Assembly: GCA_938084745.1 (NCBI GenBank)
Contig: CALKEZ010000046.1
Coordinates: 1-55,984, forward strand
Reading direction: 5' to 3'
DNA length: 55,984 nt
From: an uncultured Gammaproteobacteria bacterium
Lineage (GTDB): Bacteria > Pseudomonadota > Gammaproteobacteria > Eutrophobiales > Eutrophobiaceae
Under the pieces are notes generated by a model, which saw only the letters and a list, made by a program, of their open reading frames with translations, did no database searches and was not told the origin of the DNA. Positions 17,884 to 28,256 of this stretch are shown here, one piece after another. Within the stretch, counting starts at the first letter, position 1. Each line of letters begins with the position of its first letter. The translations under genes and the position numbers were made by a program.

Positions 17884-18792
17884 ATGCACAACGTTATTGA
17901 TACATCAGGACTACGTGGGGAGTTGCGCGAGCATGAACCCATGTCACGTCACACCTCATGGAAAACCGGGGGCGTGGCTGATTATTTTTATCGTGCGGCT
18001 GATATAGATGATCTAGCCGTGTTTATGTCGGTGTTACCGGACGACATGCCTGTTACCTGGGTGGGTTTGGGCAGTAATTTATTAGTGCGTGACGGTGGTC
18101 TGTCGGGCGTTGTGATTTCAGTCGTAGGAATACTGAATGAACTTGTGCTGATCAATGAAAAAGAAATTGCTGTTGGTGCGGGTATCCATTGTGTAAAGGC
18201 AGCACGTTTTGCCGCAAAAAAAGGGTTGGCAGGAATTGAGTTTCTTGCCGGAATACCCGGCACTATTGGTGGTGCGTTGGCGATGAATGCAGGTGCCTAT
18301 GGCGGCGAAATATGGCGCACAATAAAACAGGTTGAAACAATAAACCGGCAGGGAAAACGCAGCACTTATTCAAAAGACCAATTTGATATTGGTTATCGTA
18401 GTGTTTCATTGCCCGAAGATGAATGGTTTGTTGCTTGCAAAATGGAATTGGAAATATCCAGTAAGGATATCGTTGAGGGAAAGATTAAAACAATGTTAAG
18501 TGAGCGCGCAGCGTCACAGCCTTTGGGGCAAAACAGTTGTGGATCTGTTTTTCGAAATCCCCCGGGTGACCATGCTGCAAGATTAATCGAAGCATGTGGT
18601 TTGAAAGGCAAACAAATTGGTGGTGCGGCTGTTTCAGAAAAGCATGCCAATTTTATTATTAACGTGGGGACTGCGACCTCGTCTGAAATAGAACAGTTGC
18701 TTGATTTAGTGCAGTCGACAGTATTCGAGAAATACGCAATTAATTTGATTCCTGAAGTCAGAATTATTGGTGAAGCAAGGAGAGACCAATAA
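17884..18792 (+). CDS. murB: UDP-N-acetylenolpyruvoylglucosamine reductase MurB
   Basis: MurB is the FAD- and NADPH-dependent reductase that makes UDP-MurNAc from UDP-GlcNAc-enolpyruvate. FAD-domain motifs are HTSWKTGGVADYF, GLGSNLLVRDGGLSGVVI and GIPGTIGGALAMNAGAYGGE. The C-terminal part has the catalytic Ser in NSCGSVFRNP and Glu in LIPEVRIIGE. At 302 aa with these spacings it is the shorter MurB type, not the E. coli type, and its place between murC and ddl is common outside the enterics. ATG 17884 fits family length. A TTG at 17830 has AAAGGA 7 bases upstream and sits 11 bases after the murC stop, so an 18-residue longer form is possible. Confidence 0.94.
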   Translation: MHNVIDTSGLRGELREHEPMSRHTSWKTGGVADYFYRAADIDDLAVFMSVLPDDMPVTWVGLGSNLLVRDGGLSGVVISVVGILNELVLINEKEIAVGAGIHCVKAARFAAKKGLAGIEFLAGIPGTIGGALAMNAGAYGGEIWRTIKQVETINRQGKRSTYSKDQFDIGYRSVSLPEDEWFVACKMELEISSKDIVEGKIKTMLSERAASQPLGQNSCGSVFRNPPGDHAARLIEACGLKGKQIGGAAVSEKHANFIINVGTATSSEIEQLLDLVQSTVFEKYAINLIPEVRIIGEARRDQ

Positions 18793-19748
18793 TGCGACTA
18801 CCGGAATATAAAGCAGATGAATTTGGCAAGGTTGCAGTATTAATGGGTGGAGAATCTGCCGAGCGAACCATTTCGCTGGAAAGCGGAAAAGCTGTCACAA
18901 CGGCATTATGTAACGCGGGTGTTGATGCTCACGCCATTGATTTCAATCACGGTGAATTTAAGCGTTTAATCAATGCCGGTTTTGACCGTGTGTTTATTGC
19001 ACTACATGGTCGTGGTGGTGAGGATGGCACGATTCAGGGTGCTCTGGAAACAATAGGGTTGCCGTATACCGGTAGCGGTGTACTGGGCTCTGCGATAGCG
19101 ATGGACAAGATCAGGAGCAAGTCTCTCTGGCGAGACGCCGGATTATCCACGCCCGTCGCAGTTGAATTATCCGCCACAAGCCACTGGGAACAAATAGCCG
19201 AAGAGACCGGTTTGCCGATTATGGTGAAACCGGTAAGAGAAGGATCGAGTATTGGCGCGAGTAAAGTTACTGCTGCAAAAGACCTGTCATCTGCCTGGAA
19301 GCAGGCTAATCAATTTGATGATCGGGTCATGGCTGAAGGCTGGATACAAGGTAGCGAATACACGGTACCTATCTTAAACAATATTGTTTTACCGATTATT
19401 AAGCTTGAAACAGTACGTGATTTTTATGATTACCAGGCCAAATATGAAGATGACGATACGAAATATATCTGCCCCTGCGGTCTGGATGATGAATTCGAAA
19501 AAACGCTGGGCGAGTTGTGTTTAAAAGCGTGTCAACGTCTGGATGTGAGTGGTTGGGCTCGTGTTGATGTGATGATTGATGACTCAGCTAAGCCATGGTT
19601 GATTGAGGTTAACACTGTCCCGGGCATGACGAGTCATAGTCTGGTCCCCATGGCGGCTAAACAAGCCGGTATTTCTTTTGAGCAATTAGTAGTTCAAATA
19701 TTGGCAACCAGTCTGGTGACGCCTGCCAATAAGGAGCTACACAACTAA
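18792..19748 (+). CDS. ddl: D-alanine--D-alanine ligase
   Basis: Ddl makes the D-Ala-D-Ala dipeptide used by MurF. The protein has the ATP-grasp layout: VLMGGESAERTISLESG at the N-terminus, ALHGRGGEDGTIQGALE around 75-91, MVKPVREGSSIGASKV in the central ATP-binding domain (about 143-158) and the Mg2+-binding EVNTVPGMTSHSLVP near the C-terminus. Length 318 aa is typical of the DdlB type found in dcw clusters. It overlaps murB and ftsQ by one base each, indicating tight translational coupling. Confidence 0.95.
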   Translation: MRLPEYKADEFGKVAVLMGGESAERTISLESGKAVTTALCNAGVDAHAIDFNHGEFKRLINAGFDRVFIALHGRGGEDGTIQGALETIGLPYTGSGVLGSAIAMDKIRSKSLWRDAGLSTPVAVELSATSHWEQIAEETGLPIMVKPVREGSSIGASKVTAAKDLSSAWKQANQFDDRVMAEGWIQGSEYTVPILNNIVLPIIKLETVRDFYDYQAKYEDDDTKYICPCGLDDEFEKTLGELCLKACQRLDVSGWARVDVMIDDSAKPWLIEVNTVPGMTSHSLVPMAAKQAGISFEQLVVQILATSLVTPANKELHN

Positions 19749-20500
19749 TGGCTATTGATATGGTTCTTGATCCAGACAAGCTAGATTTCGATTCTTCCGG
19801 GCGGTCGTATGCCAGTGGCCCGAAGTTATTCGGCAGCTTACTTGTTTTAATCATTCTTTCGTTGATGGTATGGACGGCAATCACCTTATCTAACCCGGAT
19901 ACCTTACCCATTAAACAAGTCAGGATAGAAGGAGATTTTACTAATTTATCCCCTGTTGATTTGCAGCTGCTTGTTACTGATAAAGTCAGGGGTGGTTTTT
20001 TTAATCTTGATGTGGATGCGGTTCGACTCGCCTTGTTGGATGAACCCTGGGTGAGTGAAGTAACGGTCAAACGAATATGGCCAGATGCATTGCGCGTCAT
20101 CGTGATAGAACAGATTCCGGTTGTCCGCTGGGGTGAGTCAGGTTTATTAAATGCTGCGGGTGAATATTTTGCGCCTGAAATCGGCACAATCCCTTTAACG
20201 CTTCCTCGGTTATCGGGGCCATCGGGATCTGAGCATGATTTGTTAGAGCGGTTCAATGCTATGCAGGCACAGGTTCAGCCTATCGGTTTCAATATCAAGT
20301 CACTAACACTGGATGATCGTCGCGCCTGGTCGTTTGTCTTTAACAACGGCATCAAGGTCATTCTCGGTCGACGTGATTTTGGAGAACGCTTTAAACGAGT
20401 CTGTACATTAATACCAACCACCATATCAGGTCGTGTAGAACAGATAGAATCAATTGATATGCGTTACACAAATGGGTTTTCAATTCTATGGAAAAAATAA
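19748..20500 (+). CDS. ftsQ: Cell division protein FtsQ
   Basis: FtsQ is a bitopic inner-membrane scaffold that recruits FtsB and FtsL to the divisome. The 250-residue product has a short cytoplasmic tail, one membrane segment (about residues 28-48), then a POTRA domain beginning at LPIKQVRIEGDFTNLSP and a beta domain with EPWVSEVTVKRIWPDALRV and AAGEYFAP. This order is the family pattern. The start ATG overlaps the ddl stop by one base. A 39-base gap follows before ftsA. Divergent sequence is normal for FtsQ; topology and position make the call firm. Confidence 0.94.
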   Translation: MAIDMVLDPDKLDFDSSGRSYASGPKLFGSLLVLIILSLMVWTAITLSNPDTLPIKQVRIEGDFTNLSPVDLQLLVTDKVRGGFFNLDVDAVRLALLDEPWVSEVTVKRIWPDALRVIVIEQIPVVRWGESGLLNAAGEYFAPEIGTIPLTLPRLSGPSGSEHDLLERFNAMQAQVQPIGFNIKSLTLDDRRAWSFVFNNGIKVILGRRDFGERFKRVCTLIPTTISGRVEQIESIDMRYTNGFSILWKK

Positions 20501-20539
20501 CATCAATCACTCTGCAAGATAATATCAGGCGGAATAAAC

Positions 20540-21775
20540 ATGGTTAAAAAAGCTGACAAAAATCTAATCGTCGGTCTGGATATCGGCACATCAAAGGTAG
20601 TTGCTATCGTTGGTGAGATTTCAATTGATAACGAGATCGAGATTATCGGTATAGGCTCGAATCAATCCCGTGGTCTCAAAAAAGGCGTTGTTGTCAACAT
20701 TGAGTCAACGGTCCATTCGATTCAAAGAGCGATTGAAGAAGCCGAGTTGATGGCCGGTTGCGAAATTCATTCTGTCTATACCGGTATCGCCGGAAGTCAT
20801 ATTCGCAGTTTGAATTCACATGGCATCGTTGCCATTCGTGATAATGAGGTTACGCACAGTGATGTAGACCGCGTTATTGATGCCGCTAAAGCGGTTGCGA
20901 TTCCGGCTGATCAAAAAATACTGCACATACTGCCGCAGGAATTCATTATCGATAATCAGGAAGGTGTTAAAGAACCTATCGGGATGTCCGGCGTCAGGCT
21001 CGAAGCCAAAGTACATATGGTGACGGGTGCTGTGAGTGCGGCACAGAATATTGTTAAGTGTGTCCGCCGTTGTGGTCTCGAAGTAGACGATATAATTCTG
21101 GAGCAATTAGCTTCAAGTTATTCTGTCCTGACCGAGGATGAAAAAGAACTTGGCGTTTGCATGATAGATATCGGTGGTGGTACGACGGATATTGCCGTTT
21201 TTACCGACGGTGCTATTCACCATACAGCAGTGATTCCCATAGCCGGCGATCAGGTAACTAATGATATCGCCGTTGCGCTACGTACACCGACGCAACATGC
21301 CGAGGATATCAAGGTTCAATACGCCTGTGCACTGACGCAACTGGCAAAACATGATGAGAGTATCGAAGTGCCCAGTGTTGGTGATCGTCCTTCACGTCGA
21401 CTCTCCAGACAAACGCTGGCTGAAGTTGTGCAACCTCGCTATGAAGAATTATTTACGTTGGTTCAGGCTGAATTAAGGCGCAGTGGTTACGAAAGCTTGA
21501 TTGCGGCCGGCATAGTTCTAACAGGCGGTAGTTCAAAAATGGAAGGCGTGATTGATCTGGCTGAAGAAATATTTCATATGCCTGTTCGTCTTGGTATTCC
21601 GCAGTATGTTTCCGGTTTGTCAGATGTGGTTAAAAGTCCAATTTATGCGACTGGCGTAGGCTTGTTGATCTTTGGAAAAAGACAGAGCCAGGAAGGTAAT
21701 ACACAAATTCATATCAACGATGGTGTTAATGGTGTGTGGGAAAGAATGAAGAGTTGGTTTCAGGGTAATTTTTAA
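20540..21775 (+). CDS. ftsA: Cell division protein FtsA
   Basis: FtsA is the actin-like ATPase that tethers FtsZ filaments to the inner membrane. Actin-fold motifs are VGLDIGTSKVVAIVGE at the N-terminus, the 1C-domain region IYTGIAGSHIRSLNSHG, MIDIGGGTTDIAVF around residue 207 and GIVLTGGSSKMEGV near 325-338. The last residues (VWERMKSWFQGNF) form the amphipathic membrane-targeting helix. Length 411 aa is normal. AGGCGG lies 6 bases before ATG 20540. ftsZ follows after 33 bases. Confidence 0.97.
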   Translation: MVKKADKNLIVGLDIGTSKVVAIVGEISIDNEIEIIGIGSNQSRGLKKGVVVNIESTVHSIQRAIEEAELMAGCEIHSVYTGIAGSHIRSLNSHGIVAIRDNEVTHSDVDRVIDAAKAVAIPADQKILHILPQEFIIDNQEGVKEPIGMSGVRLEAKVHMVTGAVSAAQNIVKCVRRCGLEVDDIILEQLASSYSVLTEDEKELGVCMIDIGGGTTDIAVFTDGAIHHTAVIPIAGDQVTNDIAVALRTPTQHAEDIKVQYACALTQLAKHDESIEVPSVGDRPSRRLSRQTLAEVVQPRYEELFTLVQAELRRSGYESLIAAGIVLTGGSSKMEGVIDLAEEIFHMPVRLGIPQYVSGLSDVVKSPIYATGVGLLIFGKRQSQEGNTQIHINDGVNGVWERMKSWFQGNF

Positions 21776-21808
21776 TTAATAACTATATGCAATGTAGGAG
21801 GTTACAAG

Positions 21809-22945
21809 ATGTTTGAATTAGTCGATGCAACTAATCAGGCGGCTATTATAAAAGTAATAGGTGTCGGTGGTGGTGGTGGCAATGCGTTACAGCATATGCT
21901 GGGAGCAAGTATTGAAGGTGTTGAATTCATTTGTGCTAATACAGATTCACAAGCACTTAGAAATTCAAATGCTAAAACAGTTTTGCAATTGGGTAGTAAT
22001 ATGACCAAGGGATTAGGCGCAGGAGCTGATCCTGAAGTTGGACGTCAAGCGGCTCTGGAAGACCGTGATCGTTTAATGGATGTCCTTGAAGGTTCTGACA
22101 TGGTCTTTATAACTGCAGGTATGGGGGGTGGTACCGGCACAGGTGCAGCTCCTATCGTTGCGCAGGTTGCAAAAGAAATGGGTATCTTAACGGTGGCAGT
22201 TGTAACACGACCGTTCGCGTTTGAAGGTAAAAAACGTGCTGCAATTGCAGATCAAGGCATAATTGAATTAAGTCAATTCGTTGATTCCTTGATTACGATA
22301 CCAAACGAAAAATTGCTGAGTGTGCTTGGTAGAGATGTCAGTTTATTAAATGCATTTGGTGCAGCCAACGATGTGTTGTTAGGTGCAGTACAGGGTATCG
22401 CTGAATTGATAACTTGCCCGGGCCTTATCAATGTGGATTTTGCCGATGTTAGAACCGTTATGTCAGAGATGGGTATGGCGATGATGGGATCTGGTAAAGC
22501 ACAAGGCGAAGAACGTGCCAAAGTTGCTGCGGAGGCCGCTATCTCCAGTCCATTACTGGAAGATGTTAATCTTTCCGGTGCCAAGGGTATCCTGGTTAAT
22601 ATTACCGCAGGCATGGATTTATCCATTGGTGAGTTTGATGAAGTAGGTCGAACAATCAAGGAATTTGCCTCTGAGAATGCAACAGTTGTTGTTGGCACAG
22701 TTATTGACCCAGAGATGTCAGGTGATATACGTGTCACAATAGTCGCAACCGGACTGGGAAATGTGATCAAAGAAGATGCATCTCGCATCAAATTGGTTCA
22801 AAATGAGAGCATTAACGTAAATTATAAAGATTTTGATCGCCCAACAGTGATGCGAAATCAGGCAACAGAGTCAACTGAAAATGCCATTAAAGAAGGCGCG
22901 GACTATCTTGATATCCCGGCCTTTTTGAGGAGACAAGCAGACTAA
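21809..22945 (+). CDS. ftsZ: Cell division GTPase FtsZ
   Basis: FtsZ is the tubulin-like GTPase that forms the cytokinetic ring. Visible elements are the glycine-rich [14 protein letters not shown], the tubulin signature [14 protein letters not shown], the synergy-loop region [15 protein letters not shown] and a short variable linker ending in the conserved C-terminal peptide [14 protein letters not shown], which binds FtsA and ZipA. Length is 378 aa. TAGGAGG lies 8 bases before ATG 21809, a near-perfect Shine-Dalgarno sequence in keeping with high expression. Confidence 0.98.
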   Translation: MFELVDATNQAAIIKVIGVGGGGGNALQHMLGASIEGVEFICANTDSQALRNSNAKTVLQLGSNMTKGLGAGADPEVGRQAALEDRDRLMDVLEGSDMVFITAGMGGGTGTGAAPIVAQVAKEMGILTVAVVTRPFAFEGKKRAAIADQGIIELSQFVDSLITIPNEKLLSVLGRDVSLLNAFGAANDVLLGAVQGIAELITCPGLINVDFADVRTVMSEMGMAMMGSGKAQGEERAKVAAEAAISSPLLEDVNLSGAKGILVNITAGMDLSIGEFDEVGRTIKEFASENATVVVGTVIDPEMSGDIRVTIVATGLGNVIKEDASRIKLVQNESINVNYKDFDRPTVMRNQATESTENAIKEGADYLDIPAFLRRQAD

Positions 22946-22959
22946 ATTCAGTTGGAGCA

Positions 22960-22968
22960 TGGTATAGT
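22960..22968 (+). promoter_or_regulatory. Candidate extended -10 promoter for lpxC
   Basis: TGGTATAGT (22960-22968) has the extended -10 form TGnTATAAT with one mismatch and lies 118 bases before lpxC, just after ftsZ. No -35 hexamer is recognisable at the right distance. It would let lpxC be transcribed separately from the dcw operon. Confidence 0.4.
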
Positions 22969-22972
22969 AGAC

Positions 22973-22994
22973 CCCGGAATTGGGGAATTCCGGG
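22973..22994 (+). repeat. Perfect 9-bp stem-loop in the ftsZ-lpxC interval
   Basis: CCCGGAATT (22973-22981), loop GGGG and AATTCCGGG (22986-22994) form a perfect 9-bp hairpin. No T-tract follows, so it is not a standard intrinsic terminator. It falls about 4 bases after the candidate lpxC -10 element, so it would be at or near the 5' end of an lpxC-specific transcript, or act as a processing or stability element in a longer ftsZ-lpxC message. Confidence 0.6.
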
Positions 22995-23085
22995 TCGATC
23001 TCTGTCTATGGCACCAAATTTGCCTATAAAACAAATAGATAAAAATAATTACTCCTTTATAGAGATTAAGTTTGATAAGTAAAAA

Positions 23086-23997
23086 ATGATAAGGCAACGC
23101 ACATTAAAAAATGTCATCCGGGCAACCGGAGTGGGTCTGCACACAGGCAAAAAAGTCTTTTTAACCTTGAGGCCGGCACCTGCAAATTCGGGAATTAATT
23201 TTCGACGGGTCGATCTCGATCCCGCCGTCGAGATTCCTGCTAACCCGGAATATGTTGGAGATACCAGCTTATCGACCACGCTCGTCAAGGATAATGTACG
23301 CATTTCTACAGTTGAACATCTACTCTCGGCGCTGGCTGGTTTCGGAATTGATAATGCCTATATCGATTTAAGTGCCGATGAGGTTCCTATCATGGATGGC
23401 AGCGCTGGTCCGTTTGTCTTTCTAATTCAATCTGCCGGCGTTGAAGAACAAAATTCACCCAAACAATTCTTAAGAATAAAAGAACAGATTCGTGTTGAAC
23501 AAGATGGGAAATGGGCAATGTTTGAACCCTTTGAAGGATTTAAAGTAGGGTTTACTATTGAATTTGATCATCCTGTTTTTAACGACAAAAATTGTCAGGC
23601 TGAAATTGATTTCTCTACAACTTCTTTTGTGAAAGAGGTTAGCCGAGCACGTACGTTCGGCTTTATGCGGGACGTTGAATTATTACGCGAAAACAATCTG
23701 GCATTAGGTGGCAGTCTTGATAATGCCGTTGTTGTTGACGACTATCGAATCCTGAATGAAGATGGCTTACGTTACGAAGATGAATGTGTAAAACATAAGA
23801 TACTCGACGCTATTGGTGATTTGTATTTACTGGGTCATAGTTTAATTGGTTCTTTCAAGGGATTTAAGTCGGGGCACGCATTAAATAATGCGCTACTACG
23901 AAAGTTAATAGCGAATGAGAATGCATGGGAACTGGTGACCTTCGAAGATGAACATAAAGCGCCCATTTCCTTTATGCAGGCGATGCCCGTAAATTAA
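23086..23997 (+). CDS. lpxC: UDP-3-O-acyl-N-acetylglucosamine deacetylase LpxC
   Basis: LpxC is the zinc deacetylase that commits the pathway to lipid A. The zinc ligands of the family are recognisable as His78 ([12 protein letters not shown]), His237 and Asp241 ([11 protein letters not shown]), and the catalytic base region includes Glu77 and His264 ([12 protein letters not shown]). Length 303 aa is normal. It follows ftsZ after a 140-base leader with a hairpin and possible promoter. Its presence shows a lipopolysaccharide-bearing outer membrane. Confidence 0.97.
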   Translation: MIRQRTLKNVIRATGVGLHTGKKVFLTLRPAPANSGINFRRVDLDPAVEIPANPEYVGDTSLSTTLVKDNVRISTVEHLLSALAGFGIDNAYIDLSADEVPIMDGSAGPFVFLIQSAGVEEQNSPKQFLRIKEQIRVEQDGKWAMFEPFEGFKVGFTIEFDHPVFNDKNCQAEIDFSTTSFVKEVSRARTFGFMRDVELLRENNLALGGSLDNAVVVDDYRILNEDGLRYEDECVKHKILDAIGDLYLLGHSLIGSFKGFKSGHALNNALLRKLIANENAWELVTFEDEHKAPISFMQAMPVN

Positions 23998-24459
23998 TTA
24001 TTTTTTAAGTCGGTTTTGGGATAATTTAAGAATGCACGCCCGTAAGTCAGGGTCATTGAAATTGCTTGCCGCATCACTTAAAAATTGTGCCGAACTAGCG
24101 GACATATAAAACGTATTTTTAGTTAAAACAGGTATTAAAGGGGCTGGTTTCTTTATCTTGATTCTGACTGTTTTAATAGAATTGAAATTTAGTTGAGTGT
24201 TTAAAGCATTAAGGATAGCCGGAATATTATAACGAAGCCGAGTCGCCCAGGCGGACGAACTGACTAATAGCACTGCGACATCTGCATTAATGTTAGCGAG
24301 TTCAAATTTATCTTGTAAGGATGGATCGAGTAATTTCTTTATTTTATGATCAATTTCCTGAATAGAGTTTGCTTTTTTATACAAATCCGCAAATGAGGAA
24401 TTTTTATCGTTTAACAGGTTACTGATTGGCCTGGTTTTATGTTTATTATCAGTGGTCAT
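23998..24459 (-). CDS. dciA: DUF721/DciA-family protein (replicative helicase loading factor)
   Basis: DUF721 proteins of this kind act as DciA, the DnaB helicase operator in bacteria that lack the phage-derived DnaC loader. The 153-residue product has the family core VAVLLVSSSAWATRLRYNIP around residues 64-83, preceded by a helical N-terminus and followed by strands with KTVRIKIKKP. Position supports the call: a DUF721 gene sits between lpxC and secA in pseudomonads and other gammaproteobacteria. It is encoded opposite to its neighbours; its stop codon directly abuts the lpxC stop, and only 38 bases separate its start from the M23 peptidase gene. Sequence divergence leaves some uncertainty. 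Confidence 0.82.
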   Translation of the reverse strand: MTTDNKHKTRPISNLLNDKNSSFADLYKKANSIQEIDHKIKKLLDPSLQDKFELANINADVAVLLVSSSAWATRLRYNIPAILNALNTQLNFNSIKTVRIKIKKPAPLIPVLTKNTFYMSASSAQFLSDAASNFNDPDLRACILKLSQNRLKK

Positions 24460-24497
24460 AAGTGACAGGATTATAGTTTCAATTTAGACACAATTAT

Positions 24498-25430
24498 ATG
24501 CAATTATTATTTATATCAAAAACAAGAAGAAAAAGTCTGTCTCTTACTCTTGGACCGGTGTCACTCTCTCTTTGTCTGATGATAAGTCTCGTGAGCGGGT
24601 TATTGCTTTTTCATGCGGGAAGTCAGTATGGCGTAAATTTAACCCGTGGCTCAATTGAAAATTTATATACACAAACAGCACCTATCTGGAATCAGGAAAT
24701 AAGCGTCCAGAAAGAGATGCTGAGTCAAGCACAAGATAGTGCTGAAAAAAACCTCAATGCGCTCGCAACAAGATTAAGTAAGCTGCAAGCTCATGTTATG
24801 CGTCTGGATGCACTTGGTGCAAGGTTAGCCAATATGGCTGATCTTAATGAGATTGAATTTGATATTGCTATTACTCCCGGTTTGGGTGGCCCACAGACCA
24901 CCAAGCGACATGACTCTATGGGAGTGAATGATTTTCTTGGCGCACTTGAGCAGTTAAATTCCAAGATCGAGGATCGCGCAGAAAAGTTGGCCGCGATGGA
25001 ATCAATGTTGATTGACAGAACATTGCAAAGTCAAAGAATTCCCACTGGAAGCCCCTCTGCAGACGGATGGATTTCTTCATTGTTTGGTATGAGAACAGAT
25101 CCAATTACTGGCAAGATGGAATTTCATGGCGGACTTGATTATGCGGGTAAGTCCGGTTCCCCGATCATGGCGGTTGCTTCCGGGATTGTGACCTGGTCAG
25201 GTTTACGTTATGGCTATGGCTATATGATAGAGATTAACCATGGTAATGGTTATCAGACACGTTATGCACACAACAAGAAGAACCTTGTTGTTGTAGGACA
25301 GAAAATTGATAAAGGACAGGTTATTGCTCTTATGGGTTCTACCGGAAGATCAACCGGGACACACGTTCATTTTGAAGTAGTCAATAACGGAAAAGTCGTT
25401 AACCCTAAAAAGTATATTTCAATAAACTAA
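24498..25430 (+). CDS. Membrane-anchored M23 family (LytM) peptidase
   Basis: The 310-residue protein has an N-terminal membrane segment (about 17-42), a periplasmic coiled-coil stretch (about 65-180) and a C-terminal LytM/M23 domain. The zinc-site motifs are intact: FHGGLDYAG (HxxxD) and THVHFEV (HxH), with the RYAHNKK histidine between them. It is therefore either an active peptidoglycan endopeptidase or, less likely, an amidase activator; degenerate M23 domains such as EnvC lack these residues. A similar gene occupies this place before secA in pseudomonads. No clear ribosome binding site precedes ATG 24498. Confidence 0.88.
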   Translation: MQLLFISKTRRKSLSLTLGPVSLSLCLMISLVSGLLLFHAGSQYGVNLTRGSIENLYTQTAPIWNQEISVQKEMLSQAQDSAEKNLNALATRLSKLQAHVMRLDALGARLANMADLNEIEFDIAITPGLGGPQTTKRHDSMGVNDFLGALEQLNSKIEDRAEKLAAMESMLIDRTLQSQRIPTGSPSADGWISSLFGMRTDPITGKMEFHGGLDYAGKSGSPIMAVASGIVTWSGLRYGYGYMIEINHGNGYQTRYAHNKKNLVVVGQKIDKGQVIALMGSTGRSTGTHVHFEVVNNGKVVNPKKYISIN

Positions 25431-25513
25431 GCTTTTCCCGTTACCTTCCGAACATAATCACTTTCCGTAGAGTACCTTATACCTTACGCGATATAAAACA
25501 AAGACAAGGCAAT

Positions 25514-28216
25514 ATGATAATAGATTTAGCAAAAAAAATATTTGGTACGCGAAATGATCGGGTTATCAAACAACTTAGCAAAAGAATAAAACGAATAAAC
25601 GATCTTGAAGACGAGCTTAAGTTGTTAAGTAATGCTGATTTTCCGGATAAGACAAACCAATTAAAAGAAAGAGTAAAGCAAGGTGAAAGTCTGGATGATG
25701 TCTTGCCAGAAGCATTTGCATTGGTCAGGGAGGCAGGTTGCCGTGTATTGAATATGCGTCATTTCGACGTACAGATGATCGGCGGCATGGTACTGCATAA
25801 CGGTAATATTGCGGAAATGCGTACCGGTGAAGGTAAAACACTGGTAGCTACCTTGGCAGCCAGTTTGAATGCTTTGTCTGGTCTTGGTGTACACGTTATT
25901 ACGGTTAATGATTATCTGGCAAAACGCGATGCTGAATGGATGGGACAGATATACAGCTTCCTCGGCTTGAGTACGGGGGTGATTGTATCTGGACTCTCAA
26001 TGGATGAAAGAAAAGCTGCCTACGAGTGCGATATTACCTATGGCACTAATAATGAATTTGGATTTGATTACTTACGCGACAATATGGCGTTTAGTAAAGA
26101 AGGTCGCGTACAAAGAGAGTTAAATTTTGCTATCGTGGATGAGGTCGATTCAATCCTTATCGATGAAGCCAGAACGCCGCTGATAATCTCTGGCATGGTT
26201 GATGACAAGTCTGAATTATATATCACCATAAACAAGTTAATACCGAAGCTGGTTGCCCAAAAGGTAGAAGACGGTCCGGGTGATTTTACGCTGGATGAAA
26301 AATCAAAACAGGCCTATTTTACTGAAGATGGTCATGATCATATTGAACAGTTATTGAGAGAGAATGGTGTTATTGAAGAAGGACAGGGTCTATATGACCC
26401 GGTTAATATCGGTATTCTTCACCATTTGAATGCAGCCTTAAGAGCCCATCATTTATTTCATAATGATGTTGATTATATTGTTAAAGATAATGAGGTCGTC
26501 ATTGTTGACGAGTTCACCGGGCGTACGATGCAAGGGCGTCGCTGGTCAGAAGGTTTGCATCAGGCGATAGAAGCAAAAGAGGGCGTGCCTATCCAGAATG
26601 AAAACCAGACGCTGGCATCTATTACCTACCAAAACTATTTCCGGTTATATTCGAAATTGTCGGGTATGACCGGTACAGCAGATACTGAGGCTTATGAGTT
26701 TCAAACTATTTATGGTCTGGAAGTGGTAATCGTACCGACACATAAGCCCATGGTCAGGGACGATCAGAGTGACGTTATTTTTCTAACCGCTGAGGAAAAG
26801 TACGCTGCTATTATTGAGGACATCAAAGATTGTCAGTCACGTGGCCAACCCGTATTAGTGGGCACGGCCTCAATAGAAGTCTCAGAATATCTTTCCGGTC
26901 TGCTCGATAATGAAAAAATAAAGCATCAGGTACTAAACGCAAAATTTCATGAAAAAGAAGCTGAAATTATTGCACAAGCAGGTCGACCCGGTGTCGTTAC
27001 AATAGCGACTAATATGGCCGGTCGAGGCACGGATATTGTATTGGGCGGAAATTATGAAGTTGAAGTAAAAGGATTGGGCGAGGACGCAGATCAGTCGCAG
27101 ATAGATCAACTAAAAGACGAATGGAACAAGCGGCATCAGGAAGTGCTGGATAATGGAGGCTTACATATTATTGGCACCGAGCGCCACGAATCCCGACGCA
27201 TAGACAACCAGCTCCGAGGTCGTTCAGGACGTCAGGGTGATCCTGGTTCCAGTCGCTTTTATCTTTCGCTGGAAGATAACTTGATGCGGATATTCGCCTC
27301 GGAACGTGTTTCTGCCATCATGCAAAAGCTCGGTATGGAAGAGGGCGAAGCGATTGAATCAAAACTGGTATCGCGTGCAATAGAGAATGCGCAACGTAAA
27401 GTTGAAGCGCATAACTTTGATATACGTAAACATCTGCTTGATTTTGACGACGTTGCCAATGATCAACGAAAAGTTATTTATCAGCAACGTAATGATCTAC
27501 TTGAAGGTGAAACAGTAGCGGATGAAGTTAATGCTATGCGCTTTGATGTCCTTGAGGGCGTTATCAATGACTATATTCCTCGCGGTAGTATGGATGAGAT
27601 GTGGGATATCAGTGGCCTGGAAGCTGCATTACAGCATGAGTTTGATGTTTCACTTGATATAAAACAATGGTTGATAGATGACAAGTCTTTGCATGAAGAA
27701 ACCTTACGTGAAAAATTACATGAAACTCTTGATAGAGTAATACAAGATAAAGAAAAGCTTATAACGCCCGAATTAATGAGGCGTATAGAGAAACAAATCA
27801 TGCTTGATGTGCTAGATAGACACTGGAAAGAACATCTTGTGAATATGGATCATCTTAGACAAGGGATTCACTTAAGAAGCTTTGCTGCAAAAAACCCCAA
27901 GCAGGAATATAAACGTGAGGCGTTTGATTTGTTTGTACTAATGCTGGAAAACATCAAACGTGATGTCGTCATGTTTTTATACAAAGTGAATATCAGAACG
28001 GAAGAAGATATCGAAATCGCAGAGAAGAAAGAAAAAAAACAGGATATGAATTTTAATCATCCTGCTGCCCCCGATAGTCTGAATTCGTCTCCAGCAACCA
28101 AGGAAGGCAGTACCGATAAACCTTTTGTACGTAATCAACCTAAAATAGGTCGCAATGAACCTTGTCCATGTGGCTCAGGTAAAAAATACAAACAATGCCA
28201 TGGCAGGCTAGCCTGA
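25514..28216 (+). CDS. secA: Preprotein translocase ATPase SecA
   Basis: SecA drives proteins through SecYEG. The 900-residue protein has the DEAD-type motor: Walker A in [14 protein letters not shown] near residue 102, the [19 protein letters not shown] segment around 209-227, and motif VI in [19 protein letters not shown]. The C-terminus ends with the zinc-binding SEC-C tail [17 protein letters not shown] used to bind SecB and phospholipid. AAGG lies shortly before ATG 25514. It follows the M23 peptidase after 83 bases and is followed by argJ. Confidence 0.98.
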   Translation: MIIDLAKKIFGTRNDRVIKQLSKRIKRINDLEDELKLLSNADFPDKTNQLKERVKQGESLDDVLPEAFALVREAGCRVLNMRHFDVQMIGGMVLHNGNIAEMRTGEGKTLVATLAASLNALSGLGVHVITVNDYLAKRDAEWMGQIYSFLGLSTGVIVSGLSMDERKAAYECDITYGTNNEFGFDYLRDNMAFSKEGRVQRELNFAIVDEVDSILIDEARTPLIISGMVDDKSELYITINKLIPKLVAQKVEDGPGDFTLDEKSKQAYFTEDGHDHIEQLLRENGVIEEGQGLYDPVNIGILHHLNAALRAHHLFHNDVDYIVKDNEVVIVDEFTGRTMQGRRWSEGLHQAIEAKEGVPIQNENQTLASITYQNYFRLYSKLSGMTGTADTEAYEFQTIYGLEVVIVPTHKPMVRDDQSDVIFLTAEEKYAAIIEDIKDCQSRGQPVLVGTASIEVSEYLSGLLDNEKIKHQVLNAKFHEKEAEIIAQAGRPGVVTIATNMAGRGTDIVLGGNYEVEVKGLGEDADQSQIDQLKDEWNKRHQEVLDNGGLHIIGTERHESRRIDNQLRGRSGRQGDPGSSRFYLSLEDNLMRIFASERVSAIMQKLGMEEGEAIESKLVSRAIENAQRKVEAHNFDIRKHLLDFDDVANDQRKVIYQQRNDLLEGETVADEVNAMRFDVLEGVINDYIPRGSMDEMWDISGLEAALQHEFDVSLDIKQWLIDDKSLHEETLREKLHETLDRVIQDKEKLITPELMRRIEKQIMLDVLDRHWKEHLVNMDHLRQGIHLRSFAAKNPKQEYKREAFDLFVLMLENIKRDVVMFLYKVNIRTEEDIEIAEKKEKKQDMNFNHPAAPDSLNSSPATKEGSTDKPFVRNQPKIGRNEPCPCGSGKKYKQCHGRLA

Positions 28217-28256
28217 TAATTAAACTACAGCCAAAATTCCTGAGTAAACCATAAAA

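Noticed and set aside
19657..20256. Minus-strand 199-codon open frame
   Set aside because: It is antisense to ddl and ftsQ, both clear members of the dcw operon. Its composition (rich in Ser, Thr and Pro) is that of an antisense shadow, and it has no recognisable domain.
22273..22791. Minus-strand 172-codon open frame inside ftsZ
   Set aside because: It is antisense to the highly conserved ftsZ core and has low-complexity Ser/Thr/Ile content, with no motif or ribosome binding site.
22973..22994. ftsZ-lpxC hairpin as an intrinsic terminator
   Set aside because: The stem is strong, but no T-tract follows and a plausible promoter lies before it. I kept it only as a stem-loop.
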